A stretch of 64,000 nucleotides of DNA from positions 1-64,000 of the forward strand of contig JASJDC010000002.1 of the NCBI GenBank assembly GCA_030065235.1. The letters run 5' to 3'. Position 1 is the stretch's first letter; the number at the start of each line of letters is the position of its first letter. The DNA is from Alphaproteobacteria bacterium. GTDB lineage: Bacteria; Pseudomonadota; Alphaproteobacteria; UBA8366; Aestuariispiraceae. The notes under the pieces are model-generated. The model worked only from the letters and a program-made list of their open reading frames with translations, was not told where the DNA came from and did not search any database. Shown here in pieces: positions 37,964 to 45,827 of the stretch. Position numbers and translations under genes: made by a program.

Positions 37964-40297
37964 TTATTCCGCCCGCCCGGCGCCGTGGATGGCGGTCCAG
38001 ATCACTTCCGGGGTCGCCGGCATGTCGATATGCTCGACGCCATAGGGCGCCAGCGCGTCGACCAGCGCGTTGATCACCGCCGGCGGCGCACCAATGGCGC
38101 CCGCTTCACCCGCGCCTTTCACGCCCATCGGATTGGAGGTGCAGGGCGCGTCTTCGTAATAGGTGAAATCGACGAAGGGCAGATTGTCGGCGCGCGGCAG
38201 GGTGTAATCCATGAACGAGCCGGACAGCAGCTGTCCGGAATCGTCGTCATAGACGGTGCGCTCCATCAGGGCTTGGCCGACCCCCTGGCCGATGCCGCCA
38301 TGCACCTGACCCGCCAGCATCATCGGGTTCACCACCTTGCCGAAATCGTCCACCACGGTGTAGCGCAGGATTTCCACGGTGCCGGTCGCCTTGTCGATCT
38401 CCAACTCGCAAATGTGGCAGCCGTTGGGGTAGGTCTTGGCCGGCCCCTTAAAGAACTCATTGGCGCCGAAGCCCGGCTGCATCCCGTCGGGTAGAGAGGA
38501 GGCGTCCATCGCCGCCTTGGCGACATCGGACAGGCTCATCGACTTGTCGGTGCCGGCGACGGAGAAGACGCCATCCTCGAAATCGATATCGCCGCTGGCC
38601 GCCTCCATGACATGAGCGGCGATTTCCTTGCCTTTGTCGACCAGGCTTTGCGAGGCGATTTTGGTCGCCGAGCCGCCTTCCGCCACCGCGCGCGAGCCGC
38701 CGGTGCCGCCGCCGGTCAGTACGACGTCGGAATCGCCCATCAGGACCTCAATATCATCCATATGAATGCCGATCCGGTCGGCGATGATCTGTTTGAACGC
38801 GGTTTCCTGGCCCTGGCCGTTATTCTGAGAGCCGATTTTCAGCGTCACCTTTCCGGTTTCCGAGACGGTCAGATCGGCGGTCTCGCCGCCGCCGGCGCCG
38901 CAGGCCTCGACATAATAGGCCAGCCCCATGCCGCGCAGCTTGCCGTCCGCCTCGCTCTCGGCGCGGCGCGCGGGAAAGCCGGCCCTGTCCGCGCGTTCGA
39001 TCGCCGCGTCCATATTGCGCTCGAACTTGCCGCTGTCATAAATCGCGCCCAGCCCGGTCGTATAGGGCATCTGGTCCGACGGGATATAGTTCTTGCGGCG
39101 CAGCTCCGCCGCGTCGACGCCCAGCTCACGCGCCGCCTTGTCGACCAGCCGTTCGACCAGGAAGGCCGCCTCGGGCCGGCCGGCGCCGCGATAGGCGTCG
39201 ACCGGGGCCGTGTTGGTGAAGACGCCGGTGACATCGACATGCAACGCCGGGGTCGTATAGACGCCCACCAACATGTCGCTGCCGGCGTGGGTCGGGATGA
39301 AGGGCGCGAAGTTCGAGAGATAGGCGCCGAGATTGGCGATGGTCTTCACCCGCAGACCGATGAATTTGTAGTCCGCGTCCAGCGCCAGCTCCGCCGTCGA
39401 AACATGATCGCGCCCGTGATCGTCGGACAGGAAGCCGTCCGCCGACCGGTCGGCGTTCCAGACCACCGGCCGCTGCAGATTCTTCGCCGCGAAGCAGACC
39501 ATCGGCTGTTCGTTGTAGAGGAAGATCTTCATGCCGAACCCGCCGCCGACATCCCGGGTGACGACGCGGAAATTCTCAGGATCGGTCTTGAAGATCGCGT
39601 CGCCCAACTGGCCCTTCAGGCCGTGCGGCCCTTGGCTGCTGGTATAGAGCACATAGCGGCCATCGACCCAGTCGCCGATCGCGTTGCGCGGCTCCATCGA
39701 GTTCGGAATCAGCCGGTTGTTGATCAGGTTCAGGGTCACCGTGTGCGCGGCCTGCGCAAAGGCGGCGTCCGTCGCTTTTTCGTCGCCCATCTCCCATTCG
39801 AAACAGACGTTGTTCCGCGCCTCTTCATGCAGCACCTGCGCGCCGTCGCTCTGCGCCGCGCCGGTTGCAATGGTCACCGGCAGCTCGTCAAAGTCGGCCT
39901 CGATCAGTTCCACCGCATCGCGGGCCTGGGCGTCGCTTTCGGCGACCACCATGGCGATGGGCTCGCCGACATGGCGGACCCGGCCTCGGGCCAGGATCGG
40001 ACGGGACGGTTTGACCAGCGGTGAGCCGTCTTTCTGTTTCAGTGGGAAATTGCACGGGATATCGCCCAGCCCCGCGGCGTCAATATCCTCGACCGTATAG
40101 ACGGCCAACACGCCCGGCGCCGATTTGGCCGCGGAAACATCAAGCGACGCAATCACGCCATGCGCGACCGGCGAGCGGAAGAATTGGGCGTGGGCCGTAT
40201 TCTCCAGCCGGATATCGTCGGTATATTCCCCGGTCCCGGTCAGGAAGCGCTGGTCTTCCACGCGTTTCAACGATTGTCCGACGCCGAACTGGCCCAT
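37964..40297 (-). CDS. CoxL-like molybdenum hydroxylase large subunit (form II), solitary
   Basis: 777 residues, the usual length of an aerobic CO-dehydrogenase/xanthine-oxidase large subunit binding molybdopterin-cytosine dinucleotide. Starts MGQFGVGQSLKRVEDQRFLTGTGEYTDDI, the CoxL-type opening. The active-site loop reads AYRGAGRPEA near residue 367, the form II signature; true CO dehydrogenase (form I) has AYxCSFR. The catalytic base is Glu near residue 732 in GAGEAGAIG. The purine/aldehyde substrate is unknown. No FAD (CoxM) or [2Fe-2S] (CoxS) subunit genes lie on either side (cysQ and FitAB flank it), so partner subunits must be elsewhere. Confidence 0.92.
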   Translation of the reverse strand: MGQFGVGQSLKRVEDQRFLTGTGEYTDDIRLENTAHAQFFRSPVAHGVIASLDVSAAKSAPGVLAVYTVEDIDAAGLGDIPCNFPLKQKDGSPLVKPSRPILARGRVRHVGEPIAMVVAESDAQARDAVELIEADFDELPVTIATGAAQSDGAQVLHEEARNNVCFEWEMGDEKATDAAFAQAAHTVTLNLINNRLIPNSMEPRNAIGDWVDGRYVLYTSSQGPHGLKGQLGDAIFKTDPENFRVVTRDVGGGFGMKIFLYNEQPMVCFAAKNLQRPVVWNADRSADGFLSDDHGRDHVSTAELALDADYKFIGLRVKTIANLGAYLSNFAPFIPTHAGSDMLVGVYTTPALHVDVTGVFTNTAPVDAYRGAGRPEAAFLVERLVDKAARELGVDAAELRRKNYIPSDQMPYTTGLGAIYDSGKFERNMDAAIERADRAGFPARRAESEADGKLRGMGLAYYVEACGAGGGETADLTVSETGKVTLKIGSQNNGQGQETAFKQIIADRIGIHMDDIEVLMGDSDVVLTGGGTGGSRAVAEGGSATKIASQSLVDKGKEIAAHVMEAASGDIDFEDGVFSVAGTDKSMSLSDVAKAAMDASSLPDGMQPGFGANEFFKGPAKTYPNGCHICELEIDKATGTVEILRYTVVDDFGKVVNPMMLAGQVHGGIGQGVGQALMERTVYDDDSGQLLSGSFMDYTLPRADNLPFVDFTYYEDAPCTSNPMGVKGAGEAGAIGAPPAVINALVDALAPYGVEHIDMPATPEVIWTAIHGAGRAE

Positions 40298-40460
40298 GCT
40301 CTGTCTCCTATGCGATGGAATTCCGGCGGCCCGGAAGCAGCGGCGCGCCCCATTCGTCTTTACTGGGTGCGATCATAAAACCCCCGCGCCCAGCGTCAAT
40401 TGGACAAAATCGGCGACTCTCGGAAGCGCGCCTCTATCGCCTGCTCCAGACCGGTTGATT

Positions 40461-40476
40461 GCAATGCTATCATTGC
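40461..40476. promoter_or_regulatory. Inverted repeat upstream of the FitAB toxin-antitoxin genes
   Basis: GCAATG CTAT CATTGC is a perfect 16-base inverted repeat 29 bases before the antitoxin ATG. Ribbon-helix-helix antitoxins with their toxin bind such palindromes to repress their own promoter. Confidence 0.55.
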
Positions 40477-40505
40477 TTAGAACAAATGGTCGACAGGAGA
40501 TCGCC

Positions 40506-40748
40506 ATGGCCAGCATTACGATCCGGAATCTTGACGAGAATCTAAAGCGGCGTCTGCGTGTGCAGGCGGCCGAGCATGGTCGTTCGATGGAGGAAGAGGT
40601 TCGCGAAATCCTGCGGCAGACTGTTGGTCAGTCGCCCAGGCGGTCTAATCTCGCACAATCAATTCGGGCGCGGGTCGCGGGGCTCGGCGGCGCGGAGATC
40701 GCTGTCCCGCCACGTCAATCCATGCGTGAGCCGCCGGATTTCGAGTGA
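40506..40748 (+). CDS. FitA-like ribbon-helix-helix antitoxin
   Basis: 80 residues from ATG with AGGAGA upstream. The N-terminus MASITIRNLDENLKRRLRVQAAEHGRSMEEEVREILRQ is a ribbon-helix-helix DNA-binding domain of the FitA/plasmid-stability type. The C-terminal 35 residues (including PPRQSMREPPDFE) are the extended region that enters and blocks the toxin active site. Its TGA overlaps the GTG start of the toxin gene by four bases. Confidence 0.9.
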   Translation: MASITIRNLDENLKRRLRVQAAEHGRSMEEEVREILRQTVGQSPRRSNLAQSIRARVAGLGGAEIAVPPRQSMREPPDFE

Positions 40749-41182
40749 GCCCAGCCTTGATCATTTTGGATACGAATATCGTCTCGGAACTCTTCCGGCC
40801 CGCGCCGGAACCTGCAGTCGAGGCCTGGCTCGCCGCCCAGGACGGCGGAGAGGTCTATCTAACCGCCATCAGCGAGGCCGAACTGCGATATGGGGTGGGC
40901 GCCTTGCCGCCGGGCAGACGGCGCGATGCGCTGGCGGTCGCGATCGAGTTGATCCTGCGTGAGGACTTCGCAGGCCGCGTCCTGCCTTTCGACAGCACCG
41001 CCGCGGAATCCTACGCCCTGATCGCGGCCGAGCGACGCGCGGCCGGCCGGCCGATCAGCCAGTTCGATTGCCAGATCGCCGCTATCAGCCGCGCACATGG
41101 GGCGGCCGTCGCCACGCGCAACAGTAAGGACTTCCAGGGTTGTGGGATCGAGGTTATCGATCCGTGGGTGCGCCGGGCCTGA
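40745..41182 (+). CDS. FitB/VapC-type PIN-domain toxin ribonuclease
   Basis: 145 residues from GTG 40745. PIN nuclease acids: Asp in LIILDTNIVSELFRP, Glu in AISEAELRYGVGALP, Asp in FDSTAAESYALIAAERR, and Asp in ISQFDCQIAAISRAHGAAVATRNSKDF, which also has the family ending T-R-N-x-x-D-F. Such toxins cut tRNA or rRNA when freed from antitoxin. The gene is coupled to the antitoxin. All four acids are present, so it looks active. Confidence 0.92.
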   Translation: MSPALIILDTNIVSELFRPAPEPAVEAWLAAQDGGEVYLTAISEAELRYGVGALPPGRRRDALAVAIELILREDFAGRVLPFDSTAAESYALIAAERRAAGRPISQFDCQIAAISRAHGAAVATRNSKDFQGCGIEVIDPWVRRA

Positions 41183-41223
41183 GCGCTCTTCCAGCGACTA
41201 ACTTGTTCAGGCCTGCGACTGAC

Positions 41224-42663
41224 TCATTGAATACCCTGCGCTGGCGTTTTTGCGACTGTGAAGCGCCATGCTTGCATTGCGTCGGACCAGTGGGTTGCAT
41301 CCAGCCCGGCCTTGCGTTTCAGGCGGGCGAGGAAGGTCGCGGGGTCGGGCATTTGCTTCCAGACTTGCGGCAGGAAAACGGCGCGCCGGTCGCCATCGCT
41401 CAGCATCAACCCATCGACGCCGGGGCGGAGCGCGGAAAGCACCGCCCGCTCCGAGGCGGCTGGGATCGGCGTCATCGGGCTGAGCAGGCTGAGAGAGATT
41501 TCCAGCCCTTGCGCCGCTTCCGCCTCGCTCAGCTTCGGGAAGCGCGGATCGCGGAAGGCGGCCCGAAAAGCGTTCTCAGCGATGTCCGCCGCCAGGGGGC
41601 GGCTGGCGACGACGCTGCCGACACAGCCGCGCAGACGGCCCTGATGCGTGAGCGTGACGAAACTCGCCCGCTTCAGGCTCAGGTCCTTGTCCAGACTGTC
41701 AATATCGATAGGCGGCGGACGGTCATGCTGGAAACCGTAGCGGATCGCCCCGGCGGCGAGCCGCTGCAAGGTCTCGCCATGACGGGCCAGGATCATACGG
41801 TCGGGGTCGTCTTCCATGTCAGGGTGATCGGTCGCGCCCGCCGGCCAGAACGCCCAGGCGCCATAGCCGACGACCCGATCTTTGTCGCCCGCTGTGTCGC
41901 CGGAATTCAACAACGCAAGGCGCTGCGGCGTGAGGCCCCGACGGAAGGCGCAGTCCAGCAATCCGGCGATGGGCGTGCGGCCGCAGGCCCGCTCCGGCGT
42001 CAGCGCGGTGCCGTCGAGCGCTTCGATCCGCGCGGCAGTCTCGTTGTCGATGGCGCGCGCCGCCTGGTAAGGCAGATAGTGACTCAGGTCCGAACTGATC
42101 AGGATCACCGTCTCGTCGCCGCCCCAGACAGTATCCAAAACGGCCGCGGTTTCAGCCGCGCTGGCTTGTCCGACCGCCAGCGGCAGCACCATGAAATCCG
42201 GGATCAGCCGTTGTAGGAAGGGCAGATGCACTTCCAGCGCATGTTCCTGCGCATGGGCCGCATCGTGGATCGCGACCAGCGGGTTCGCTTGCAGCGCCTC
42301 TAAGCCCGCCCTGTCGATCGGAATCGCGCCCAGCGGCGTGACCCATTGATCGGCGCCGGTCGCGCCGAAGCCCCGTATTGGGACGCGATGCGTCGGCCCT
42401 AGCAAGACGACGCGCCGGATCGTCTCGCGAATCGGCGACCAGGCCAGATAGGCCTGCGCAGCGGCCAGACCGGAATAGATATAGCCCGCGTGCGGCGCGA
42501 TGACGGCCTTCGGCGCCGTGCTCAGCGCTTGCGGCGGCGCGCTTCCTGTCGCCAGTCTATCGGTTGACGCTTGCTTGAACAGCGCGTCGATCATCGCGCC
42601 TAGTTGCGCCTTGTCTCTCGGATAGAAGGTCCCGGCGACGGCGGCCGGTCTGATGATCGTCAT
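41224..42663 (-). CDS. Memo-AMMECR1 fusion (AmmeMemoRadiSam proteins B and A in one chain)
   Basis: 479 residues from ATG 42663, preceded by AAAGGAGG; the longer open frame to 43080 is antisense to the radical SAM gene. Residues about 3-275 are a Memo domain, a fold of extradiol dioxygenase/LigB type: MTIIRPAAVAGTFYP, APHAGYIYSGLAAAQAYL, VVLLGPTHRVPIRGFG and ISSDLSHYLPYQAARAIDNETAARIEALDG, with His/Asp positions for a metal site. Residues 290-475 are an AMMECR1 domain with the hallmark LRGCVGSVVASRPLAADIAENAFRAAFRDPRF. The cellular role of the three-part system is not known to me. Divergent from its radical SAM partner. Confidence 0.93.
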   Translation of the reverse strand: MTIIRPAAVAGTFYPRDKAQLGAMIDALFKQASTDRLATGSAPPQALSTAPKAVIAPHAGYIYSGLAAAQAYLAWSPIRETIRRVVLLGPTHRVPIRGFGATGADQWVTPLGAIPIDRAGLEALQANPLVAIHDAAHAQEHALEVHLPFLQRLIPDFMVLPLAVGQASAAETAAVLDTVWGGDETVILISSDLSHYLPYQAARAIDNETAARIEALDGTALTPERACGRTPIAGLLDCAFRRGLTPQRLALLNSGDTAGDKDRVVGYGAWAFWPAGATDHPDMEDDPDRMILARHGETLQRLAAGAIRYGFQHDRPPPIDIDSLDKDLSLKRASFVTLTHQGRLRGCVGSVVASRPLAADIAENAFRAAFRDPRFPKLSEAEAAQGLEISLSLLSPMTPIPAASERAVLSALRPGVDGLMLSDGDRRAVFLPQVWKQMPDPATFLARLKRKAGLDATHWSDAMQAWRFTVAKTPAQGIQ

Positions 42664-42766
42664 GATGCGCCCCTCCTTTTCTTGGCGCGGATGCGGCGGC
42701 GGGCCAGACAAATACCTATATATTATGTGTGTATTGTAGCCTGGGAATTTGAGTCGGAATAGGGCG
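42664..42766. promoter_or_regulatory. Shared divergent promoter region of the AmmeMemoRadiSam genes
   Basis: A 103-base gap between the two start codons. It has a conspicuous AT-rich core (CCTATATATTATGTGTG, 42715-42731) flanked by AATAC (42711-42715) and GTATT (42731-42735), an inverted repeat that could be an operator or back-to-back -10 boxes. The fusion gene has a strong AAAGGAGG; the radical SAM gene has only weak GGGAA or TAGGG. Confidence 0.45.
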
Positions 42767-43894
42767 ATGGCGGCGGTGGCGGAAGGCGATGTGATTGACG
42801 GTGTCCCGGGGCGATACTGGACCGCTTTGGAGGATGGGCGCGTGCGTTGCGACCTGTGCCCGCGGGAATGCACGCTGCGGGACAGGCAACGGGGCCTCTG
42901 TTTCGTGCGCGCGGCCAAAGATGGCGCGATCGTCCTGACCACGTATGGCCGGTCGAGCGGCTTCTGCATTGATCCGATCGAGAAAAAGCCGCTGAACCAT
43001 TTCCTCCCGGGGACGCCGGTCCTCTCCTTCGGCACGGCGGGCTGCAATCTGACCTGTAAGTTCTGCCAGAATTGGGACATTTCGAAATCCCGGCAAATGG
43101 ACCGGTTGATGGATCGCGCCCCGCCGGAGGGGCTGGCCCGCGCGGCGCTAGAGACCGGGTGCCGATCGGTCGCCTATACCTATAACGACCCGGTCATCTT
43201 CCTGGAATATGCGGTCGATGTCGCCGCAGCCTGCCGGGCCGTCGGCGTCAAGAATGTCGCCGTAACGGCGGGCTATATCAGCCCCGGCGCGCGCGTGGAA
43301 TTCTTCGGCGCGATGGACGCGGTGAATCTGGACCTGAAAGCCTTCACCGATCAGTTCTATTATAAGTTATGCAGCGCGCATCTCGATCCGGTGTTGGAGA
43401 CGGCCCGCTATATCAAGCACGAAACGCCGGCCTGGCTGGAACTGACGACGCTGCTGATTCCCGGCGAGAATGACGGGGCGGCGGAGATCGAGGCGTTGAG
43501 CGCCTGGGTGCTGGAGAATCTGGGGCCCGATACGCCGCTGCATTTCAGCGCCTTTCATCCAGACCATCGGATGCTCGACAAGGCCAATACGCCGCCCGAG
43601 ACCCTGCTGCGCGCCGCCTCGATCGCGCGACGCGCGGGCCTGCATTATGTCTATACCGGCAATATCCATCATGAGCCGACGGGCTCGACCTATTGCCCTG
43701 GCTGCGGCGCGAAGGCGATCGGCCGCGATTGGTACGAGATCACGCATTGGGCGATGAGCGGCGGACATAACACGATGGCTCGCTGCGAGGCCTGCGGCCA
43801 TGTCATCGCCGGCGTCTTTGACGCGAAGCCCGGGGATTGGGGGCGGAAGAGGCGGCCGATCAGGATCGACGCGGGGCGCGCAGCCGCTCTATAG
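42767..43894 (+). CDS. amrS: AmmeMemoRadiSam system radical SAM enzyme
   Basis: 375 residues from ATG 42767; a TTG at 42749 is possible and would add six residues. The [4Fe-4S]-SAM motif is CNLTCKFCQNWDISKSR with Cys93, 97 and 100. Upstream are four more Cys (28, 31, 35, 45 in CDLCPRECTLRDRQRGLC), and the C-terminus has CPGCG plus CEACG, a zinc-ribbon-like pair. These features and GRSSGFCIDPIEKKPLNHFLPGTPVLSFGTAGCN are diagnostic of the AmmeMemoRadiSam subfamily, once annotated as pyruvate formate-lyase activase. No glycyl-radical enzyme is encoded nearby, which argues against an activase role. Confidence 0.93.
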   Translation: MAAVAEGDVIDGVPGRYWTALEDGRVRCDLCPRECTLRDRQRGLCFVRAAKDGAIVLTTYGRSSGFCIDPIEKKPLNHFLPGTPVLSFGTAGCNLTCKFCQNWDISKSRQMDRLMDRAPPEGLARAALETGCRSVAYTYNDPVIFLEYAVDVAAACRAVGVKNVAVTAGYISPGARVEFFGAMDAVNLDLKAFTDQFYYKLCSAHLDPVLETARYIKHETPAWLELTTLLIPGENDGAAEIEALSAWVLENLGPDTPLHFSAFHPDHRMLDKANTPPETLLRAASIARRAGLHYVYTGNIHHEPTGSTYCPGCGAKAIGRDWYEITHWAMSGGHNTMARCEACGHVIAGVFDAKPGDWGRKRRPIRIDAGRAAAL

Positions 43895-43932
43895 CGGGCA
43901 TCCGCGCGGTCTATGAGCCGGCCCGGCCTGTG

Positions 43933-44310
43933 TCAGCCATGCTTGCGGATATGCGCCGGCAGGATCTTGCGCCAATTCGGATGCGGCGCTTCGTAATCGA
44001 CCGCCATGTCTTTTTCGCCGACCCGGATGACGCGCCCGGCCGCCTGGACAAAAGTCTTTTCGCCATTCAGCGAGACCACGAAGCGAAAGGCGACGCCTTG
44101 TCCAGGGACGACCCAATCGGGCGCCGTCTTCGTGAGAAAGCCGCAGACGGAGATGTCGGCCAGACCATATTCAAGACCGTCGAGCAGAACCGTGATCGTA
44201 TCGGTCTTTAGACGCGGGAAGCGCCGGCCCATCGCCGCGCCCTCGAAATTACCGCCTTCATAGGTCAGGTCCGTATTGGCGCTGGGCGCCGCCGACGACC
44301 GTTGAAACAT
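43933..44310 (-). CDS. PilZ-like domain protein
   Basis: 125 residues. The middle has RRFPRLKTDTITVLLDGLEYGLADISVCGFLTKTAPDW: the R-x-x-x-R-like loop and D-x-S-x-x-G strand of PilZ domains that bind c-di-GMP. The first loop is RRFPRLK rather than canonical RxxxR with clear spacing, so binding is not certain. The N-terminal 28 residues are polar and unstructured, the C-terminus has VQAAGRVIRVGEKDMAVDYEAPHPNWRKIL. No transmembrane segment. It is monocistronic, convergent with the radical SAM gene. Confidence 0.72.
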   Translation of the reverse strand: MFQRSSAAPSANTDLTYEGGNFEGAAMGRRFPRLKTDTITVLLDGLEYGLADISVCGFLTKTAPDWVVPGQGVAFRFVVSLNGEKTFVQAAGRVIRVGEKDMAVDYEAPHPNWRKILPAHIRKHG

Positions 44311-44548
44311 TGATAGTCACCTCAACAAAACTACCTCAAACGATCGCGTCACGTCCGAGAGGAGATCGTCCTTTCTCGCTGCGACTCCGCCAACCGAGCT
44401 CACCGTAAGCGCATATGAAAATACACGCAATCAGAGTAGGAATATCCGTTAGCCCACGCCCCGCCAACACCGCGAAATTCTACACGAGGATCGCTGCGGC
44501 CTGTCAATCAGAAGAATCTGATGAATGGAAAAATCAACCTCGCAAGCC

Positions 44549-44568
44549 TGTGGATAACTTGTGGATAG
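44549..44568 (-). promoter_or_regulatory. Two tandem DnaA-box sequences
   Basis: TGTGGATAA at 44549-44557 is the exact complement of the consensus TTATCCACA. TGTGGATAG at 44560-44568 is a one-mismatch copy, 11 bases on, i.e. one helical turn. They lie in a comparatively AT-rich 274-base gap (44311-44584) between the PilZ-like gene start and the dioxygenase gene end. No other gene or hairpin was recognised in this gap. They might titrate DnaA or regulate a neighbour; they are too few for an origin. Confidence 0.5.
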
Positions 44569-44584
44569 CAGCGCGACGGAGCCC

Positions 44585-45436
44585 TCAGGGGTGCGACCGC
44601 GCGCGCCGCCAGGTCTCCTGGAGGCGGGCGTCCAACAGCGTGAGGCGTTTCAGCGCGTCAGGCGCCAAATCGGAATGTGCTGGTATATCAGCGCCATAGA
44701 ACCCGTATTGATCGTGACCGCGCACAAGCAGCGCCGTGTCGCTCGGAGCCGCGATTTGTCTCAAGCCAGGGCTGATATACTGAACGTTCAAACCGATTCG
44801 ACGGTCGTTCGCGTGGTTCGGCGAAGACGCGTGCAGCGCCCAGCCATGGTGAAAGCTCGCTTCGCCGGGCGTCAGCGGGCAGGAAACGGCGAGCGATTCG
44901 TCCACCGCCGCGACCTGTTGGCCCCGGGAGAGGACATTGTCAGGGTCGTGCGTGTCGTCATGGGTCAACTGACCGTCCCGGTGCGAGCCGGGGATCATCC
45001 GCATACAGCCGCTGACGCTGTCCGTCGGCGATAGGGCGAGCCACATCGACACCTGCCGGTCGCCGTCGAAGCCCCAATAGGTCAGGTCATGATGCCAACT
45101 GACGAAATTGGCCGTGTTCGGCTCCTTGATGATGTAGCTGACATTATAGATCAGGATGTCCGGTCCGATCAGGTTTTCGACAATGTGGAGCGCCGTCGGG
45201 TGCGACGCCAACTCCCAAGGCGAGGTCAGGACGGTGTGGATCTTCGCGAGGTAATGCAACGATCGGCCCATCGCCGCTTCCGCCTGTTCCAGCCGCGCAC
45301 GGTGGTCGCGCGCCGCGGCCTCGGAGACGATCCGGACGGGTGAGAGGAACCCGTCCGCCGCGAACCGGGCGGCCGGAGATCCGGTCGTGAGCGCGGGGTC
45401 GACATTGGGCGCGGGTGAAGGATGGATTTGGGGCAT
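44585..45436 (-). CDS. Phytanoyl-CoA dioxygenase (PhyH)-family protein
   Basis: 283 residues from ATG 45436, preceded by AGGAGGGGAG; an ORF extension to 45517 is rejected. Fe(II)/2-oxoglutarate oxygenase features: SWHHDLTYWGFDGDRQVSMWLALSPT (H-x-D iron ligands, near residues 135-137), SGCMRMIPGSHRDGQLTHDD, and the distal His plus Arg in FHHGWALHASSPNHANDRRIGLNVQYI. Members hydroxylate lipids or small natural products and amino acids (EctD is a relative); the substrate here cannot be assigned. It stands alone on the minus strand. Confidence 0.9.
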   Translation of the reverse strand: MPQIHPSPAPNVDPALTTGSPAARFAADGFLSPVRIVSEAAARDHRARLEQAEAAMGRSLHYLAKIHTVLTSPWELASHPTALHIVENLIGPDILIYNVSYIIKEPNTANFVSWHHDLTYWGFDGDRQVSMWLALSPTDSVSGCMRMIPGSHRDGQLTHDDTHDPDNVLSRGQQVAAVDESLAVSCPLTPGEASFHHGWALHASSPNHANDRRIGLNVQYISPGLRQIAAPSDTALLVRGHDQYGFYGADIPAHSDLAPDALKRLTLLDARLQETWRRARSHP

Positions 45437-45827
45437 GGCGGCTCCCCTCCTGTTCGAGCGCAAAGGCGCGCCACGCCAGGCTCTCGCCGCGCCTGCGCGG
45501 CGCCAAGAGAGAAGCATTCGCCCTTGGGATCATCGGTTTCGCTGAATGGCGGCTGGCGACAAAAAGCCGCCCGGGCCGTTGCGGCGGCGCCGGGCGTTTC
45601 AGACCCGGTCTGTATCGCCCTGGGAGCAGGGGCGGCGGCGTGTCACTTTGCAGGCCGCGGACCGGGGCAGTCGCACAAATCGGCCAGAGCGGGCTGCGGA
45701 GGTTAGGGACGCAGCCCGGGCCGGACGCCGAACGGTCGCGGCGCGCCCAACATACGCGCCTCGCCAACGCACGCCGCCGCCATCTGACGAAACGATCCCG
45801 AAGGACCGGGCGGCGAAACCCGACGCC
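45437..45827 (-). terminator. Gap between nrdB and the dioxygenase gene, with terminator candidate at 45560-45597
   Basis: 391 bases without a convincing gene; open frames here are Arg/Pro/Gly-rich shadows. On the minus strand CGCCCGG (45590-45597 side), a GC-rich loop of about 15 bases and CCGGGCG are followed by GCTTTTTG, a plausible terminator for nrdAB about 230 bases after the nrdB stop. The dioxygenase promoter must lie between this hairpin and 45436. No riboswitch was recognised. Confidence 0.4.

Noticed and set aside
38612-40024. 470-codon open frame on the plus strand
   Set aside because: Exact complement of the CoxL-like gene; Arg/Gly/Asp-rich shadow caused by high GC third positions.
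37964-40297. Aerobic carbon monoxide dehydrogenase
   Set aside because: The active-site loop is AYRGAGR (form II), not AYxCSFR, and coxM/coxS are absent.
41224-43080. 618-residue version of the Memo-AMMECR1 protein
   Set aside because: The extra N-terminus is antisense to the radical SAM gene; the ATG at 42663 has an AAAGGAGG site and a family-typical start.
42767-43894. Pyruvate formate-lyase activating enzyme
   Set aside because: Carries the extra N-terminal Cys set and sits with Memo-AMMECR1; no glycyl-radical enzyme gene is present.
44549-44568. DnaA boxes as replication origin
   Set aside because: Only two boxes, no clear AT-rich unwinding element and no origin-linked genes (dnaA, dnaN, hemE, parAB) nearby.
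45437-45827. Possible cobalamin or other riboswitch between nrdB and the dioxygenase gene
   Set aside because: GC-rich hairpins are present but no B12-box or other conserved riboswitch core could be identified on either strand.
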